From assembly GCA_964636895.1 (NCBI GenBank), contig CAZWUW010000010.1, forward strand, positions 1 to 46,147: 46,147 nucleotides of DNA, given 5' to 3'. Made by a program: the position numbers and the translations under genes. The DNA comes from CAZWUW01 sp964636895 (GTDB lineage: Bacteria; Bacillota; Thermincolia; Thermincolales; CAZWUW01). The notes under the pieces were generated by a model that did no database searches, was not told where the DNA came from, and worked only from the letters and a program-made list of their open reading frames with translations. Shown here one piece after another: positions 15,631-24,094 of this stretch (positions are counted from its first letter, which is position 1; each line of letters starts with the position of its first letter).

Positions 15631-16694
15631 GCAGGGTTTTGATGAAGGGCAATGAAGCCATTGCTGAGGCTGCTGTGATAGGGGGCTGCAAGCTTTTTTT
15701 CGGTTATCCCATAACCCCTCAGAATGAAATTCCGGAATATATGTCTAAGCGGCTGCCCGAAGTGGGGGGAGTTTTTCTGCAGGCCGAAAGCGAAGTATCC
15801 GCTATCAACATGGTTTTTGGTGCTGCCGGGTGTGGTGCCAGGGTTATGACGTCTTCCTCCGGTCCCGGGATTAGTTTAAAACAGGAAGGCATTTCATATC
15901 TTGCCGGGGCTGAACTGCCCTGCGTGATTGTCAATATGGCGCGGGGCGGTCCCGGACTAGGGAATATCGGTCCGGCCCAGTCCGACTACTTTCAGGCCAC
16001 GAAGGGTGGCGGTCACGGTGATTACCGGTTGATTGTCCTGGCACCCGCTTCGGTGCAGGAGATGGTGGACTTGACTATTAACGCTTTTGACCTGGCAGAT
16101 AAGTACCGTAACCCGGTTATGATTCTCGGTGACGGGATACTGGGGCAGATGATGGAACCGGTGGAATTCAAAGTTACAGAGCTTCGCCAGAGCCCGGAGA
16201 AACCCTGGGCTACTACCGGCAAGCGGGGCAGGGCGGCCAGGAACCTGATTACTTCGCTGTATATAGTGCCGGAAAACCTAGAAAAACATAATCGCCGGTT
16301 GGCGGCCAAATATGCGCAAATCAAGGACAGTGAGCAAGATTGTGAAGAATATTTTGTTGCCGATGCCGAATATGTTTTGGCAGCTTACGGCACTTCGGCG
16401 CGGATATGTAAAGCGGTGGTAGACCGGGCGCGGGAGCAGGGTATTAAGGTCGGTTTAATCAGACCGGTTACGGTGTGGCCGTTTCCGGCTGCTGCTTATC
16501 ATAAAGCGGCGGACAAAGCTAAAGCCTTCCTGACCATAGAACTCAGTAGCGGCCAGATGGTGGAGGATGTCCGGCTTGCTGTTAACGGCAAGAAGCCGGT
16601 TTATTTCTATGGCCGGTCAGGTGGGATGGTGCCTTCTGTAGCGGAAATATTTGGTGAATTGGAAAAAATCATCGCAGGGGGTGGCAGTCAATGA
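15627..16694 (+). CDS. vorB: 2-oxoacid:ferredoxin oxidoreductase, alpha subunit (VorB/KorA type)
   Basis: Pyrimidine-binding/core subunit (355 residues) of an enzyme that oxidatively decarboxylates 2-oxoacids to acyl-CoA and reduces ferredoxin. Landmarks are GYPITPQNEIPEYM near residue 25, QAESEVSAINMVFGAA, TSSSGPGISLKQEG, and ARGGPGLGNIGPAQSDY, all conserved in KorA/VorB. A transketolase C-like domain follows from about residue 240. The family includes 2-oxoglutarate and 3-methyl-2-oxobutanoate enzymes. With ptb and buk next door, branched-chain 2-oxoacids are the likelier substrates. GTG start overlaps the delta subunit stop, and its own TGA overlaps the beta ATG. Confidence 0.9.
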   Translation: MSRVLMKGNEAIAEAAVIGGCKLFFGYPITPQNEIPEYMSKRLPEVGGVFLQAESEVSAINMVFGAAGCGARVMTSSSGPGISLKQEGISYLAGAELPCVIVNMARGGPGLGNIGPAQSDYFQATKGGGHGDYRLIVLAPASVQEMVDLTINAFDLADKYRNPVMILGDGILGQMMEPVEFKVTELRQSPEKPWATTGKRGRAARNLITSLYIVPENLEKHNRRLAAKYAQIKDSEQDCEEYFVADAEYVLAAYGTSARICKAVVDRAREQGIKVGLIRPVTVWPFPAAAYHKAADKAKAFLTIELSSGQMVEDVRLAVNGKKPVYFYGRSGGMVPSVAEIFGELEKIIAGGGSQ

Positions 16695-17437
16695 AAAAAG
16701 TCTTTACCAAACCGCGATCGATGACCGACAAACCCATGCATTTTTGTCCGGGCTGCACCCATGGCATTATTCATCGCCTGGTGGCGGAAGTTATTGATGA
16801 ACTGGATGTCCAGGAAGATGCTATAGCTGTTGGTCCGGTAGGCTGTGCGGTGTTTTGTTATGATTACTGGGATGTTGATTTTCAACAGGCTTCTCATGGC
16901 CGGGCACCGGCAGTTGCTACCGGCGTGAAGCGGGTTTTTCCCGATAAGACTGTTTTTACTCTGCAGGGTGACGGTGATATTGCGGCTATTGGCACAACAG
17001 AAATTGTACATGTGGCAGCACGGGGCGAAAAGATAACCAGTCTTTTTGTCAATAACAACATTTATGGTATGACGGGCGGTCAGATGGCCCCTACCACTGT
17101 TGTCGGGATGAAAACTACCACTACTCCTTTCGGGCGGGACAAGGATGTTGCCGGGCATCCGGTGAAACTGGTGGAAATGCTGGCTGTACTAGACGGTGTA
17201 GCTTATGCCGCCAGGGTCTCGGTGCATGACCCGGCTCATGTGAAAAAAGCTAAAAAAGCTATTAAGCGGGCTTTTGAGGTGCAGCAAAAAAACCTTGGTT
17301 TTGCCTTGGTGGAAGTTTTGTCAACTTGTCCAACTAACTGGGGCTTGACGCCTGTTGAGTCCATTAACTGGCTGAAAAAAAATATGCTTCCTTATTTCCC
17401 GCTTGGGGAATTCAAGGTACCCAAGGGGGTGGTGTAG
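16691..17437 (+). CDS. vorA: 2-oxoacid:ferredoxin oxidoreductase, beta (TPP) subunit
   Basis: Thiamin diphosphate-binding subunit (248 residues). An N-terminal FCPGC segment (C19, C22) helps hold the catalytic Fe-S cluster with a later cysteine (VGCAVFC region). The TPP motif runs from QGDGDIAAIG (near residue 95) to NNNIYGMTGGQMAPT. The ATGA overlap with the alpha subunit and the directly abutting gamma subunit show one operon. Ordered delta-alpha-beta-gamma genes like this are usual for Kor/Vor enzymes of anaerobes. Confidence 0.9.
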   Translation: MKKVFTKPRSMTDKPMHFCPGCTHGIIHRLVAEVIDELDVQEDAIAVGPVGCAVFCYDYWDVDFQQASHGRAPAVATGVKRVFPDKTVFTLQGDGDIAAIGTTEIVHVAARGEKITSLFVNNNIYGMTGGQMAPTTVVGMKTTTTPFGRDKDVAGHPVKLVEMLAVLDGVAYAARVSVHDPAHVKKAKKAIKRAFEVQQKNLGFALVEVLSTCPTNWGLTPVESINWLKKNMLPYFPLGEFKVPKGVV

Positions 17438-17980
17438 ATGCTGCAGGAAGTTATCATTGCCGGATTCGGCGGTCAGGGCGTACTGTCCATGGGTCAACTA
17501 CTTACCTATGCAGGGATGTTGGAAGGCAATCAAGTTGCCTGGTATCCTTCTTACGGCCCGGAAATGCGTGGCGGCACAGCCAACTGCGGGGTGACTGTTT
17601 CGGACAAAGAGATTAGCTGCCCGCTGGTATCGGAGCCCACCACCGCCATTGTGATGAACCGGCCCTCGCTAGATAAGTTTGAACCTATCGTTAAGCCGGG
17701 AGGTTTACTCTTGGTTAATAGTTCACTGGTAGATAAAAAAGCGAGCCGCAAAGATATCCGGGTAATAGAAATTCTGGCCAACGACTTGGCGGCGGAAAAA
17801 CTGGGTAATACCAGAGTAGCCAATATTATTATGCTGGGAGCTTTTTTAGAACTGACTAAAACGGTGAGTATAGATGCTATTATTGAATCCCTAAAAATGG
17901 TACTGCCGGAACGCCGGCACAATCTGATTCCGTTAAACCGGCAGGCATTGGAGCTGGGGGCGGAAGTTGTACGGGGATAA
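17438..17980 (+). CDS. vorC: 2-oxoacid:ferredoxin oxidoreductase, gamma subunit
   Basis: A 180-residue gamma subunit, the CoA-binding part of the complex. It begins with the signature IAGFGGQGVLSMGQLL (7-22), then YPSYGPEMRGGTANC, both conserved in KorC/VorC/PorC. The ATG follows the beta stop without a gap, and a ribosome-site-like AAGGGGGTGG lies inside the end of the beta gene. It is the last gene of the run; a lipoprotein gene follows after 46 nt. Confidence 0.9.
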   Translation: MLQEVIIAGFGGQGVLSMGQLLTYAGMLEGNQVAWYPSYGPEMRGGTANCGVTVSDKEISCPLVSEPTTAIVMNRPSLDKFEPIVKPGGLLLVNSSLVDKKASRKDIRVIEILANDLAAEKLGNTRVANIIMLGAFLELTKTVSIDAIIESLKMVLPERRHNLIPLNRQALELGAEVVRG

Positions 17981-18026
17981 TTAATCTAATAGCAAAAGTA
18001 TGCTTGATTTAGGGAGGGGTTAACTG

Positions 18027-18443
18027 ATGCTAAGATTTAGAGGGGTATTTTTGTTGTTAGTCATTGTGGTTTTGGCGGTTTTCACCGCTGGCTGCGGCAT
18101 TTCCGAAAAAGCCAAGACCCTGAAGGATGACTTGATTAACATTAGCATGGACCAAGTGGCCGGGCAGTTGGAAAACAGCCTGAATGAACAGTTTCCGGGT
18201 GTTCAGCTTGATGTACCGCAGGTAGTTAACGGCAATGGTCAGGTTAATTGGGATCAATTAAAGCAAACCGAATTAGGAAATCACGTCTTCTATAGCATCG
18301 GAGATTATGAATTCAGAGCTGTATTGAGCGGTGACGGCATTTTTAAGATTGAGCGGATAAATAACGCCACTAATGAAACTTTTTCATACGCCGAATTTGG
18401 TGTGCAAAATGTTGATGGTAAGTTTCAGGTGACGGCTAAGTAG
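18027..18443 (+). CDS. Small lipoprotein of unknown function
   Basis: A 138-residue protein with a type II signal: basic start (MLRFRG), hydrophobic core, lipobox FTAGC with Cys23. The mature part is small and acidic, with a short helix (about 26-50) and then beta-rich segments (NHVFYSIGDYEFRAVLSGDG). I do not recognise a family. AGGGAGG lies just upstream. It could be read from the oxidoreductase operon or separately. A hairpin with a T-run lies downstream. Confidence 0.75.
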   Translation: MLRFRGVFLLLVIVVLAVFTAGCGISEKAKTLKDDLINISMDQVAGQLENSLNEQFPGVQLDVPQVVNGNGQVNWDQLKQTELGNHVFYSIGDYEFRAVLSGDGIFKIERINNATNETFSYAEFGVQNVDGKFQVTAK

Positions 18444-18473
18444 GCCAATGATAGCTGCATGTGGTTGAATACA

Positions 18474-18541
18474 GCCCCGGCGATTTGGGGCCCGGTCTTT
18501 TTTGTAATAGACCTGCGGCCTTTAGATGGCCGATTTTTTTT
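18474..18541 (+). terminator. Terminator hairpins between convergent genes
   Basis: GCCCC/GGGGC (18474-18491) with T-rich DNA after it, then CGGCC/GGCCG (18516-18532) followed by ATTTTTTTT. The second is the clearer intrinsic terminator for + strand transcription. The rest of 18542-18600 holds nothing I can name. Confidence 0.65.
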
Positions 18542-18600
18542 ATCTGCTGTTCCCGCTCAGCGATGGTCAGATTTTGCATTCGCATCTGCCGCAGGCTAGT

Positions 18601-19089
18601 TCATTCCCGGCAGGTAAGTACAGGGTATTTTTCGGCCGGCATTAGAAAGCGTCCCACAGCCCAGGTAATTAAAACCGAGGTGACAAACCTGAAACCCAGC
18701 ACTACCCAGCCATTGGCTCCGATGGCTGCAAAAAGCAGCGTGTCTTCTATCGCGGAGTGGTTGATGACCAGGAACAGGCTGATCAGGTAAAGGTCCCGTT
18801 TACTTAAAGCTCCTTCTTTTGCCGCCTGAATTATAAAACCTGCCCCGTAAGCCAGCCCGAAAATCAGCCCCACCAGCAGGGGGAACACTGCCGCCGGCGG
18901 CATGGCAAAGGGCTTGACTATCCAGTGCAGCCATCCGGTAAGTGTGTCCAGTACATTGGTATCGCGCATAATTTCCATAAAAATCATCAGGGGAATGACA
19001 ATGATGGCAATTTGACCTATTAGTTTGGCCAGGCCCCAGCCGGTCAGCCGCCAAAATTCCCAGGTGGCTGCTACATCCATATCTGCCAC
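18601..19089 (-). CDS. Nucleoside-recognition (Gate) domain membrane protein, SpmB-like
   Basis: A 162-residue integral membrane protein with four to five helices and the Gate-domain motif GLAYGAGFIIQAAKEG, in which glycines and small residues line the fold. In spore formers related pairs SpmA/SpmB affect spore core dehydration. Other members (YjiG/YjiH) are of unknown function. At 162 residues it is a little short for SpmB. It overlaps the upstream gene on the same strand by 19 nt, so the two are co-translated. Whether this is the sporulation pair or a general Gate pair cannot be settled by reading. Confidence 0.65.
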   Translation of the reverse strand: MADMDVAATWEFWRLTGWGLAKLIGQIAIIVIPLMIFMEIMRDTNVLDTLTGWLHWIVKPFAMPPAAVFPLLVGLIFGLAYGAGFIIQAAKEGALSKRDLYLISLFLVINHSAIEDTLLFAAIGANGWVVLGFRFVTSVLITWAVGRFLMPAEKYPVLTCRE

Positions 19090-19502
19090 CCCCAGTTTAA
19101 GAGCATTCCGGCCAAAAAACCGCCAAAAATCCGTACTAGTACCAGGGATGTAACCTTGATGCCGGTCTTTTTGCTGACTGCTGTTTCCACAAATATATTA
19201 TGGGATATCAATAAGATCAGGGCTAATACAGTGGTTTCCCTGGTATTTAGGGTTAGTGCACCCATTGCCCCGACAGCCGCGTAGAGGTTTAGCACATTGC
19301 CGAGGACCAGTGCTGTCGCCGCTTCTCCCGGTAACCCCAATAACTCCATAACTGGTTGCGTAATCCAGGCTAACCAGGACATAACCGGAGTTTGACTGAG
19401 GAGAGTCACTGCCAGGTAAACCGGGGCCATCATTTTGGTTAATTCCCAGGTGGTGGTTAAACCATTATTTAACCCTTTTCTGAAGGTGTTTAATTGAATC
19501 AT
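19071..19502 (-). CDS. Nucleoside-recognition (Gate) domain membrane protein, SpmA-like
   Basis: A 143-residue membrane protein with about four helices, the first half of the Gate-domain pair. The stretch GNVLNLYAAVGAMGALTLNTRET, with the following ISHNIFVETAV segment, resembles the polar membrane-embedded loops of SpmA and related proteins. The ATG at 19502 has an AGGAG site upstream. It is shorter than Bacillus SpmA (about 196 residues), so I give only the family. It is divergent from the M20 peptidase gene. Confidence 0.65.
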   Translation of the reverse strand: MIQLNTFRKGLNNGLTTTWELTKMMAPVYLAVTLLSQTPVMSWLAWITQPVMELLGLPGEAATALVLGNVLNLYAAVGAMGALTLNTRETTVLALILLISHNIFVETAVSKKTGIKVTSLVLVRIFGGFLAGMLLNWGWQIWM

Positions 19503-19547
19503 GTGTTTGCTCCTGTTTTGATTAAAGTGTTATTTGTTTTAGAATTC

Positions 19548-19577
19548 TATATAAAATACTGTAATCCCTGCTGCCAA
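19548..19577 (-). promoter_or_regulatory. Sigma-A promoter candidate for the Gate pair
   Basis: On the - strand TTGGCA (19577-19572), 18 nt, TATATA (19553-19548). Five of six and four of six matches. It is about 50 nt upstream of the start codon. Confidence 0.4.
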
Positions 19578-19642
19578 CAAAAACCGGTCGACAAAACTCG
19601 ACTGCTTTTAGCAGGATTATTTTAACGGGCGTGGAAAAATAA

Positions 19643-19651
19643 TGGTATAAA
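19643..19651 (+). promoter_or_regulatory. Extended -10 candidate for the M20 peptidase
   Basis: TGGTATAAA matches TGnTATAAT at eight of nine positions. No -35 is seen. It is 55 nt upstream of the ATG. Confidence 0.35.
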
Positions 19652-19705
19652 TATTTTCATGTTTTTACATATTATTATAGTTAAGGAGATTTTGGAGGCT
19701 GACGA

Positions 19706-20839
19706 ATGATTAATGAAGAGCGCGTATTAAAAGAGTTTATCGAACTGGTGCGGATAGATTCGCCTACTATGCACGAACGCGCGGTGGCGGATGTATTATT
19801 GCGAAAACTGGCGGATTTGGGGCTGGAAGTATTTGAAGACAATGCCGGGGAAGCGCTGCATACCGATACCGGCAACATTATCGGCAGACTGGCCGGTAAT
19901 GTTAATAGTTTGCCAACGGTGGTATTTTGTGCCCATATGGATACGGTGGAACCTGGTCGAGGTGTGCAGCCGGTGGTAAAAGACGGAGTGGTTTATTCGG
20001 CCGGAGATACCATCCTGGGTTCTGATGATAAGGCCGGTATTGTGGCTATCCTGGAACTGCTGCGGGTGCTGCAGGAACAGAAGCTGCCGCATGGTGATAT
20101 TGAAGTGGTTTTCACAGTTGCCGAAGAAGTCGGTTTAAAGGGTGTGCAGAATTTAGACTTTGGTTTATTAAAAGCTAAAATGGGCTTTGTCCTGGACTGC
20201 TCCGGCTCAGCAGGCACGATTATTACTAGGGCACCGGCGCAGTACCGGATAGTAGCTACTGTTTTCGGTAAGGCGGCTCATGCCGGGATAAGCCCGGAGG
20301 AAGGTATCAATGCTATTCTGGTTGCCTCCAAAGCGATTGCTAAAATGGAGTTGGGCCGTATTGATGAAGAAACTACGGCCAACATTGGTATTATTGAAGG
20401 TGGTAAAGCCACCAATATAATTCCTGACATGGTAAATATTGAGGGCGAGACCAGGAGTATTAACCCGGCAAAACTGGAAGCGCAAACAGCGCTGATGTGC
20501 CGGATACTGGAGGAAACTGCAGCCGAGCATAATGCCAGGGTAAAGATTAGCAAAGAGTTTTTGTATCCGGCGCTTCAGCTTACGGCTAATGACCAGGTGG
20601 TACAGGTGGCCATGACGGCAGCCCGCGCCCTGAACCTGGAACCGCAGCTGGTGAGTACCGGCGGCGGCAGTGATGCCAATATTTTTAATGATGCCGGTAT
20701 TCCTACGGCCAACCTGGGTATTGGCATGTGTAAGGTGCATTCTACCGATGAGTATATCCCGGTGCGGGATTTAGTGTTAAATGCCCGTTATCTGCTGGAA
20801 ATGATGCAGGTGCTGGCGATGGTCAAAACCGCAGTATAA
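19706..20839 (+). CDS. M20 family metallopeptidase, peptidase T-like (YqjE type)
   Basis: Cytoplasmic di-zinc exopeptidase of 377 residues. Zinc and catalytic residues are visible: CAHMDTVEPG (H77, D79), GSDDKAG (D107), TVAEEVGL (Glu140-Glu141 pair), and a late KVHSTDEY histidine. A dimerisation lid lies between about residues 185 and 290. The sequence is closer to the YqjE/PepT-like subgroup than to DapE or CPG2, but the peptide substrate is not known. GGAGG lies 9 nt before the ATG. It is followed 18 nt later by a DUF3866 gene. Confidence 0.85.
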   Translation: MINEERVLKEFIELVRIDSPTMHERAVADVLLRKLADLGLEVFEDNAGEALHTDTGNIIGRLAGNVNSLPTVVFCAHMDTVEPGRGVQPVVKDGVVYSAGDTILGSDDKAGIVAILELLRVLQEQKLPHGDIEVVFTVAEEVGLKGVQNLDFGLLKAKMGFVLDCSGSAGTIITRAPAQYRIVATVFGKAAHAGISPEEGINAILVASKAIAKMELGRIDEETTANIGIIEGGKATNIIPDMVNIEGETRSINPAKLEAQTALMCRILEETAAEHNARVKISKEFLYPALQLTANDQVVQVAMTAARALNLEPQLVSTGGGSDANIFNDAGIPTANLGIGMCKVHSTDEYIPVRDLVLNARYLLEMMQVLAMVKTAV

Positions 20840-20857
20840 TTGGAGGCGGCAGGCTAA

Positions 20858-21937
20858 ATGATTAGGATTAGAGAAGGTATTGTCGTAAAGGTTATGATGC
20901 AGTATAACGGGGTTACCGAAGTGCTGGTCAGCGTAGACGGCAAAGAGGAAATGGCCGTGAATTATGATTTTATGACCGGTCCGCTGGCCGTGGGTGACCG
21001 GCTGGCCCTTAATACCACTGCGGTTTATAAGGGGTTGGGTTCCGGCGGTTTTCATTATGTAATGGCTAATTTAGCCAATTTAACTGTGGATGTGCCGGAA
21101 AAAGGACATATCATGAAACTTCGCTACACCCCTAATCAGGTGAAATGTCTGGCTGTGGAAGAGGAAGATAGTCCCTGGCGGGGCAGAATTGAGGAATTCG
21201 GTTCGCTGATGAAAACCCCGGTTGTAGTGGCTACTTTGCATAGTATGCTGCCTGCTGTTGTTTGCGGGATTAAAAGGGGCGGGGCGGCGAAAATCAGGCT
21301 GGCTTATGTGATGACTGATGGGGCGGCATTGCCCTTGCCTATGAGCAGGCTGGTGGCGAAGCTGAAAAACCTGGGCTTGATAGATGCCACAATTACGGTG
21401 GGTAATGCCTTTGGCGGTGATTATGAAGCCGTCAATATATACAGCGGATTAATTGCCGCTAAACGGGTGGCAGCAGCTGATGTGATTGTGGTGAGCATGG
21501 GCCCCGGTATTGTCGGTACCGGTACCACTTATGGCTTTACCGGCATTGAGCAGGGTGAAATTATAAATGCCGTCAATATTCTGGAAGGACGGGCCATTGC
21601 TGTGCCGCGGATTAGTTTTGCCGACCCACGGGAACGTCATACGGGGATCAGTCATCATTCTCTGACGGTTTTGACAAAAATTGCCTTAACTAGGGCGGTG
21701 GTGGTGCTGCCGAAGACAGATGACGCCAAAGAGCATTTTATTAATACCCAATTACTAAAACACGGTGTCAAGGGACTGCATGACATTGTTATTGAAGACG
21801 GTTCCCCGGCGCTGGATTTTATGGCCGAAAAAGGCATCAAAGTGACCACCATGGGCCGTCAAGTGGAAGAGGACCGGGAGTTTTTTCTGGCCGCCGGGGC
21901 GGCCGGGATTTTTGCCGGCAAGTATATTATTTGCTAA
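20858..21937 (+). CDS. DUF3866 family protein
   Basis: A 359-residue protein matching the conserved DUF3866 family of Clostridia and actinobacteria. It is mostly alpha/beta with glycine-rich turns such as GNAFGGDYEAVN, SMGPGIVGTGTTYGFTG and FADPRERHTGISHHS, which look like a ligand- or catalytic-site cluster. There is no signal peptide or membrane helix. The function is unknown. The gene is translated after the peptidase with a GGAGG site, and in related genomes it tends to sit near the sporulation/xerD region, as here. Confidence 0.8.
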   Translation: MIRIREGIVVKVMMQYNGVTEVLVSVDGKEEMAVNYDFMTGPLAVGDRLALNTTAVYKGLGSGGFHYVMANLANLTVDVPEKGHIMKLRYTPNQVKCLAVEEEDSPWRGRIEEFGSLMKTPVVVATLHSMLPAVVCGIKRGGAAKIRLAYVMTDGAALPLPMSRLVAKLKNLGLIDATITVGNAFGGDYEAVNIYSGLIAAKRVAAADVIVVSMGPGIVGTGTTYGFTGIEQGEIINAVNILEGRAIAVPRISFADPRERHTGISHHSLTVLTKIALTRAVVVLPKTDDAKEHFINTQLLKHGVKGLHDIVIEDGSPALDFMAEKGIKVTTMGRQVEEDREFFLAAGAAGIFAGKYIIC

Positions 21938-21947
21938 TGCCTACGGT

Positions 21948-22085
21948 TTATTTGCCGGCCGGCGCTTTGGCGGCCAGTAGTTCTTTTACGGTGGTGTATT
22001 GCTGTGCATATTCGGCCAGGCGTTCCTGTACGGTGCGCATATTGCCGGAAATGTAAATCCGGTTTGGGTAGATGAGCTCAATCAT
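21948..22085 (-). CDS. 45-residue protein, small gene on the opposite strand
   Basis: On the - strand an ATG at 22085, preceded at a normal distance by the strong site AGGGAGGT, opens a 45-codon frame ending in TAA at 21950-21948. The product starts MIELIYPNRIYISGNMRTV. It continues with a short amphipathic helix (QERLAEYAQQY) and a KELLAAKAPAGK tail. Composition is that of a folded cytoplasmic protein with no membrane segment. It fills most of the 274-nt gap between the DUF3866 and EndoQ genes. I do not recognise it, and no function is proposed. Confidence 0.65.
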   Translation of the reverse strand: MIELIYPNRIYISGNMRTVQERLAEYAQQYTTVKELLAAKAPAGK

Positions 22086-22211
22086 ATTCGTACCTCCCTG
22101 TGGTTATATTTCATTGTAGGATATGCCTGTCCAATCTTTTTTATTACTGATTCGGCGCTGTACCGGTAAAAGAAGCGGCAGCAGTATAGCACGAGCTGGG
22201 CGGAGGTTTAG

Positions 22212-23420
22212 ATGAAGGAATACTATGTTGACCTGCACATACATATTGGGCGGGCCGGGAATGGTGCACCGGTAAAGATAACTGCGGCCAGGGACATGAC
22301 GCTGGCCAATATTATGCATGAATGTATGCAGCGTAAAGGTATGCAGGTAGTAGGGGTTATAGATGCCCTGTCACCTAAGGTGCAGGAGGATATGCGGCGG
22401 CTGCTGGCTGACGGTGAATTAGCGGAACTGCCCGGCGGGGGTCTGCTGTACCGGGGGCAGGTGACGCTGATCCCCGGTGGGGAAGTGGAGACTACGGAAG
22501 CAGACGGGGGTAGTGCCCACTGTCTTTGTTATTTCCCTACATTGGGTAAGCTGCATGCTTTTACCCGGCATATCGGGAAATATATTACCAATATCAATCT
22601 AAGTTCGCAAAAGAGCCGGCTGACCATGCAGGAACTGGCGGAAATGACCAGTGAATATGAGGGCATACTGATACCGGCCCATGTTTTTACCCCGCATAAA
22701 GGAGTTTACGGTTGTTGTGTTAAAAGCCTGTTGGAAATATTATCGCCGGCAGTTTTCCGGGAGATTCAGGCGGTGGAAATGGGACTAAGTGCCGATACGG
22801 ATATTGCGGATACTCTGGACGAACTGACGGAAAAAAGTTTTCTGACCAATTCCGATGCTCATTCGCTGTCCAAAATAGGTCGGGAATTTAACCTAATCAG
22901 CATGGCGACACCGGATTTTAACGAACTAATAATGGCGCTCAGGCGTCAAAAAGGCCGCCGGGTAACCGGCAATTTCGGTTACCACCCCAGGTTGGGCAAA
23001 TATCACCGGACCCATTGTGAGGATTGCAACCTGGTGGCCGAAGTGGCACCGCCGGTTGCTGCCTGCCCGGGGTGCGGGCGGCCGGTGGATAACCGGCGGG
23101 TTACCATGGGTGTATATGACCGCATTTGCCTGATCCGTGACCGGGAAGAACCGCTGCACCCAACACACCGGCCAGGTTATCGATATCAGGTGCCGCTGCA
23201 GGATTTGCCGGGTATTGGCGGTAAAACCCTTGCCAAATTACTGGCTCAGTTTGGTACGGAAATGGCTGTTTTGCATGAAGTGCCGGAGGAGGACCTGTCG
23301 CGGGCAGCAGGTCCGGGTTTAGCCCGGCTGATTATGGCTGCCCGCAACGGTGCATTGAGTATTGCGGCCGGTGGCGGTGGCCGTTACGGTAAAGTTGTTT
23401 TACAGGAGGCGGGCAGATGA
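22212..23420 (+). CDS. EndoQ-type PHP-domain DNA endonuclease (TIGR00375 family)
   Basis: A 402-residue protein of the endonuclease Q family, which cuts DNA 5' to deaminated bases (uracil, hypoxanthine). The N-terminal PHP metallo-domain shows DLHIHIG (D7, H9, H11), GGEVETTE (near 90), IPAHVFTPHKG and NSDAHS (215-217). A four-cysteine zinc finger follows (C269, C272, C285, C288), then a helix-hairpin-helix LPGIGGKTLAKLL (332-344). This order matches archaeal and Bacillus EndoQ. GGAGG lies before the ATG. The stop overlaps the next gene by 4 nt. Confidence 0.85.
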   Translation: MKEYYVDLHIHIGRAGNGAPVKITAARDMTLANIMHECMQRKGMQVVGVIDALSPKVQEDMRRLLADGELAELPGGGLLYRGQVTLIPGGEVETTEADGGSAHCLCYFPTLGKLHAFTRHIGKYITNINLSSQKSRLTMQELAEMTSEYEGILIPAHVFTPHKGVYGCCVKSLLEILSPAVFREIQAVEMGLSADTDIADTLDELTEKSFLTNSDAHSLSKIGREFNLISMATPDFNELIMALRRQKGRRVTGNFGYHPRLGKYHRTHCEDCNLVAEVAPPVAACPGCGRPVDNRRVTMGVYDRICLIRDREEPLHPTHRPGYRYQVPLQDLPGIGGKTLAKLLAQFGTEMAVLHEVPEEDLSRAAGPGLARLIMAARNGALSIAAGGGGRYGKVVLQEAGR

Positions 23421-24094
23421 ATAATTTCGGAATATATGTAACAGTTAATGCCAGCGGCGCAGCGGAAGCGGCGCAAAGAGGCTATGTGGTAGTGGTGGTG
23501 GATGTGATTGATATGTCTACCACCCTGGAAGCGGCTTTGGATGCCGGGGCAATAGCAGTTTTCGGGGCTAGTCCGGATATTTCCGTTGCACCGGTAAAGC
23601 TAAACCCGACAAAGGTCGGCCGGCAGGCCGGTAAATTAGCTGTGACGAACGGTGCAGACGTGATTGTGATTTCTGAGCCCAGGATTGGCACCGACGATGA
23701 AAGAAAAGCCCGGGCCAGCAAAGCCATCAGCGGCATCATTGCCGCCGGGGCGAAGGTGACGGCAATCCTGCCCAATATTGGCGCTGAAACTGCCAAACTT
23801 ACTGATTTTAACAATAAGGTAGTGGTGGCGGTGACCGACACCGGCGGGGTAGCTTTTGACGCCGCCCTGACAGCCGGCGCGGTAAGTGTCATTACCGGCA
23901 CGGTAGCCAGGACTATGCACAAGCGGGGCACTGTTCCTGCCCGGACGGCGGCCATCCGGGCAATTGAAGAGGCGGCCCAATGGCGGGCCGGTATTGCAGT
24001 GGTGGCGGCCAGCGCCAATTCCCTTGAGGATATCCTGGCGGCAGAGTATATTTCCAGGATAATTATTGAAGAAGGTTTTACCAGATTATCTTAA
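23417..24094 (+). CDS. Conserved protein, possibly distant ComB (phosphosulfolactate phosphatase)-like
   Basis: A 225-residue soluble alpha/beta protein. The stretch VVVVDVIDMSTTLEAALDAGA resembles the opening VVVDVLRATTTIVTALANGA-type motif of ComB-family 2-phosphosulfolactate phosphatases. The rest, with repeated GAxAxxVxxG turns and GTVARTMHKRG, does not let me confirm it. There is no coenzyme M or sulfolactate gene nearby. It shares 4 nt (ATGA) with the EndoQ gene, so the two are co-translated. Function should be regarded as unknown. Confidence 0.6.
   Translation: MNNFGIYVTVNASGAAEAAQRGYVVVVVDVIDMSTTLEAALDAGAIAVFGASPDISVAPVKLNPTKVGRQAGKLAVTNGADVIVISEPRIGTDDERKARASKAISGIIAAGAKVTAILPNIGAETAKLTDFNNKVVVAVTDTGGVAFDAALTAGAVSVITGTVARTMHKRGTVPARTAAIRAIEEAAQWRAGIAVVAASANSLEDILAAEYISRIIIEEGFTRLS

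Noticed and set aside
20858..21937. DUF3866 protein as an enzyme of coenzyme metabolism
   Set aside because: Only glycine-rich turns suggest catalysis; no known active-site motif could be read.
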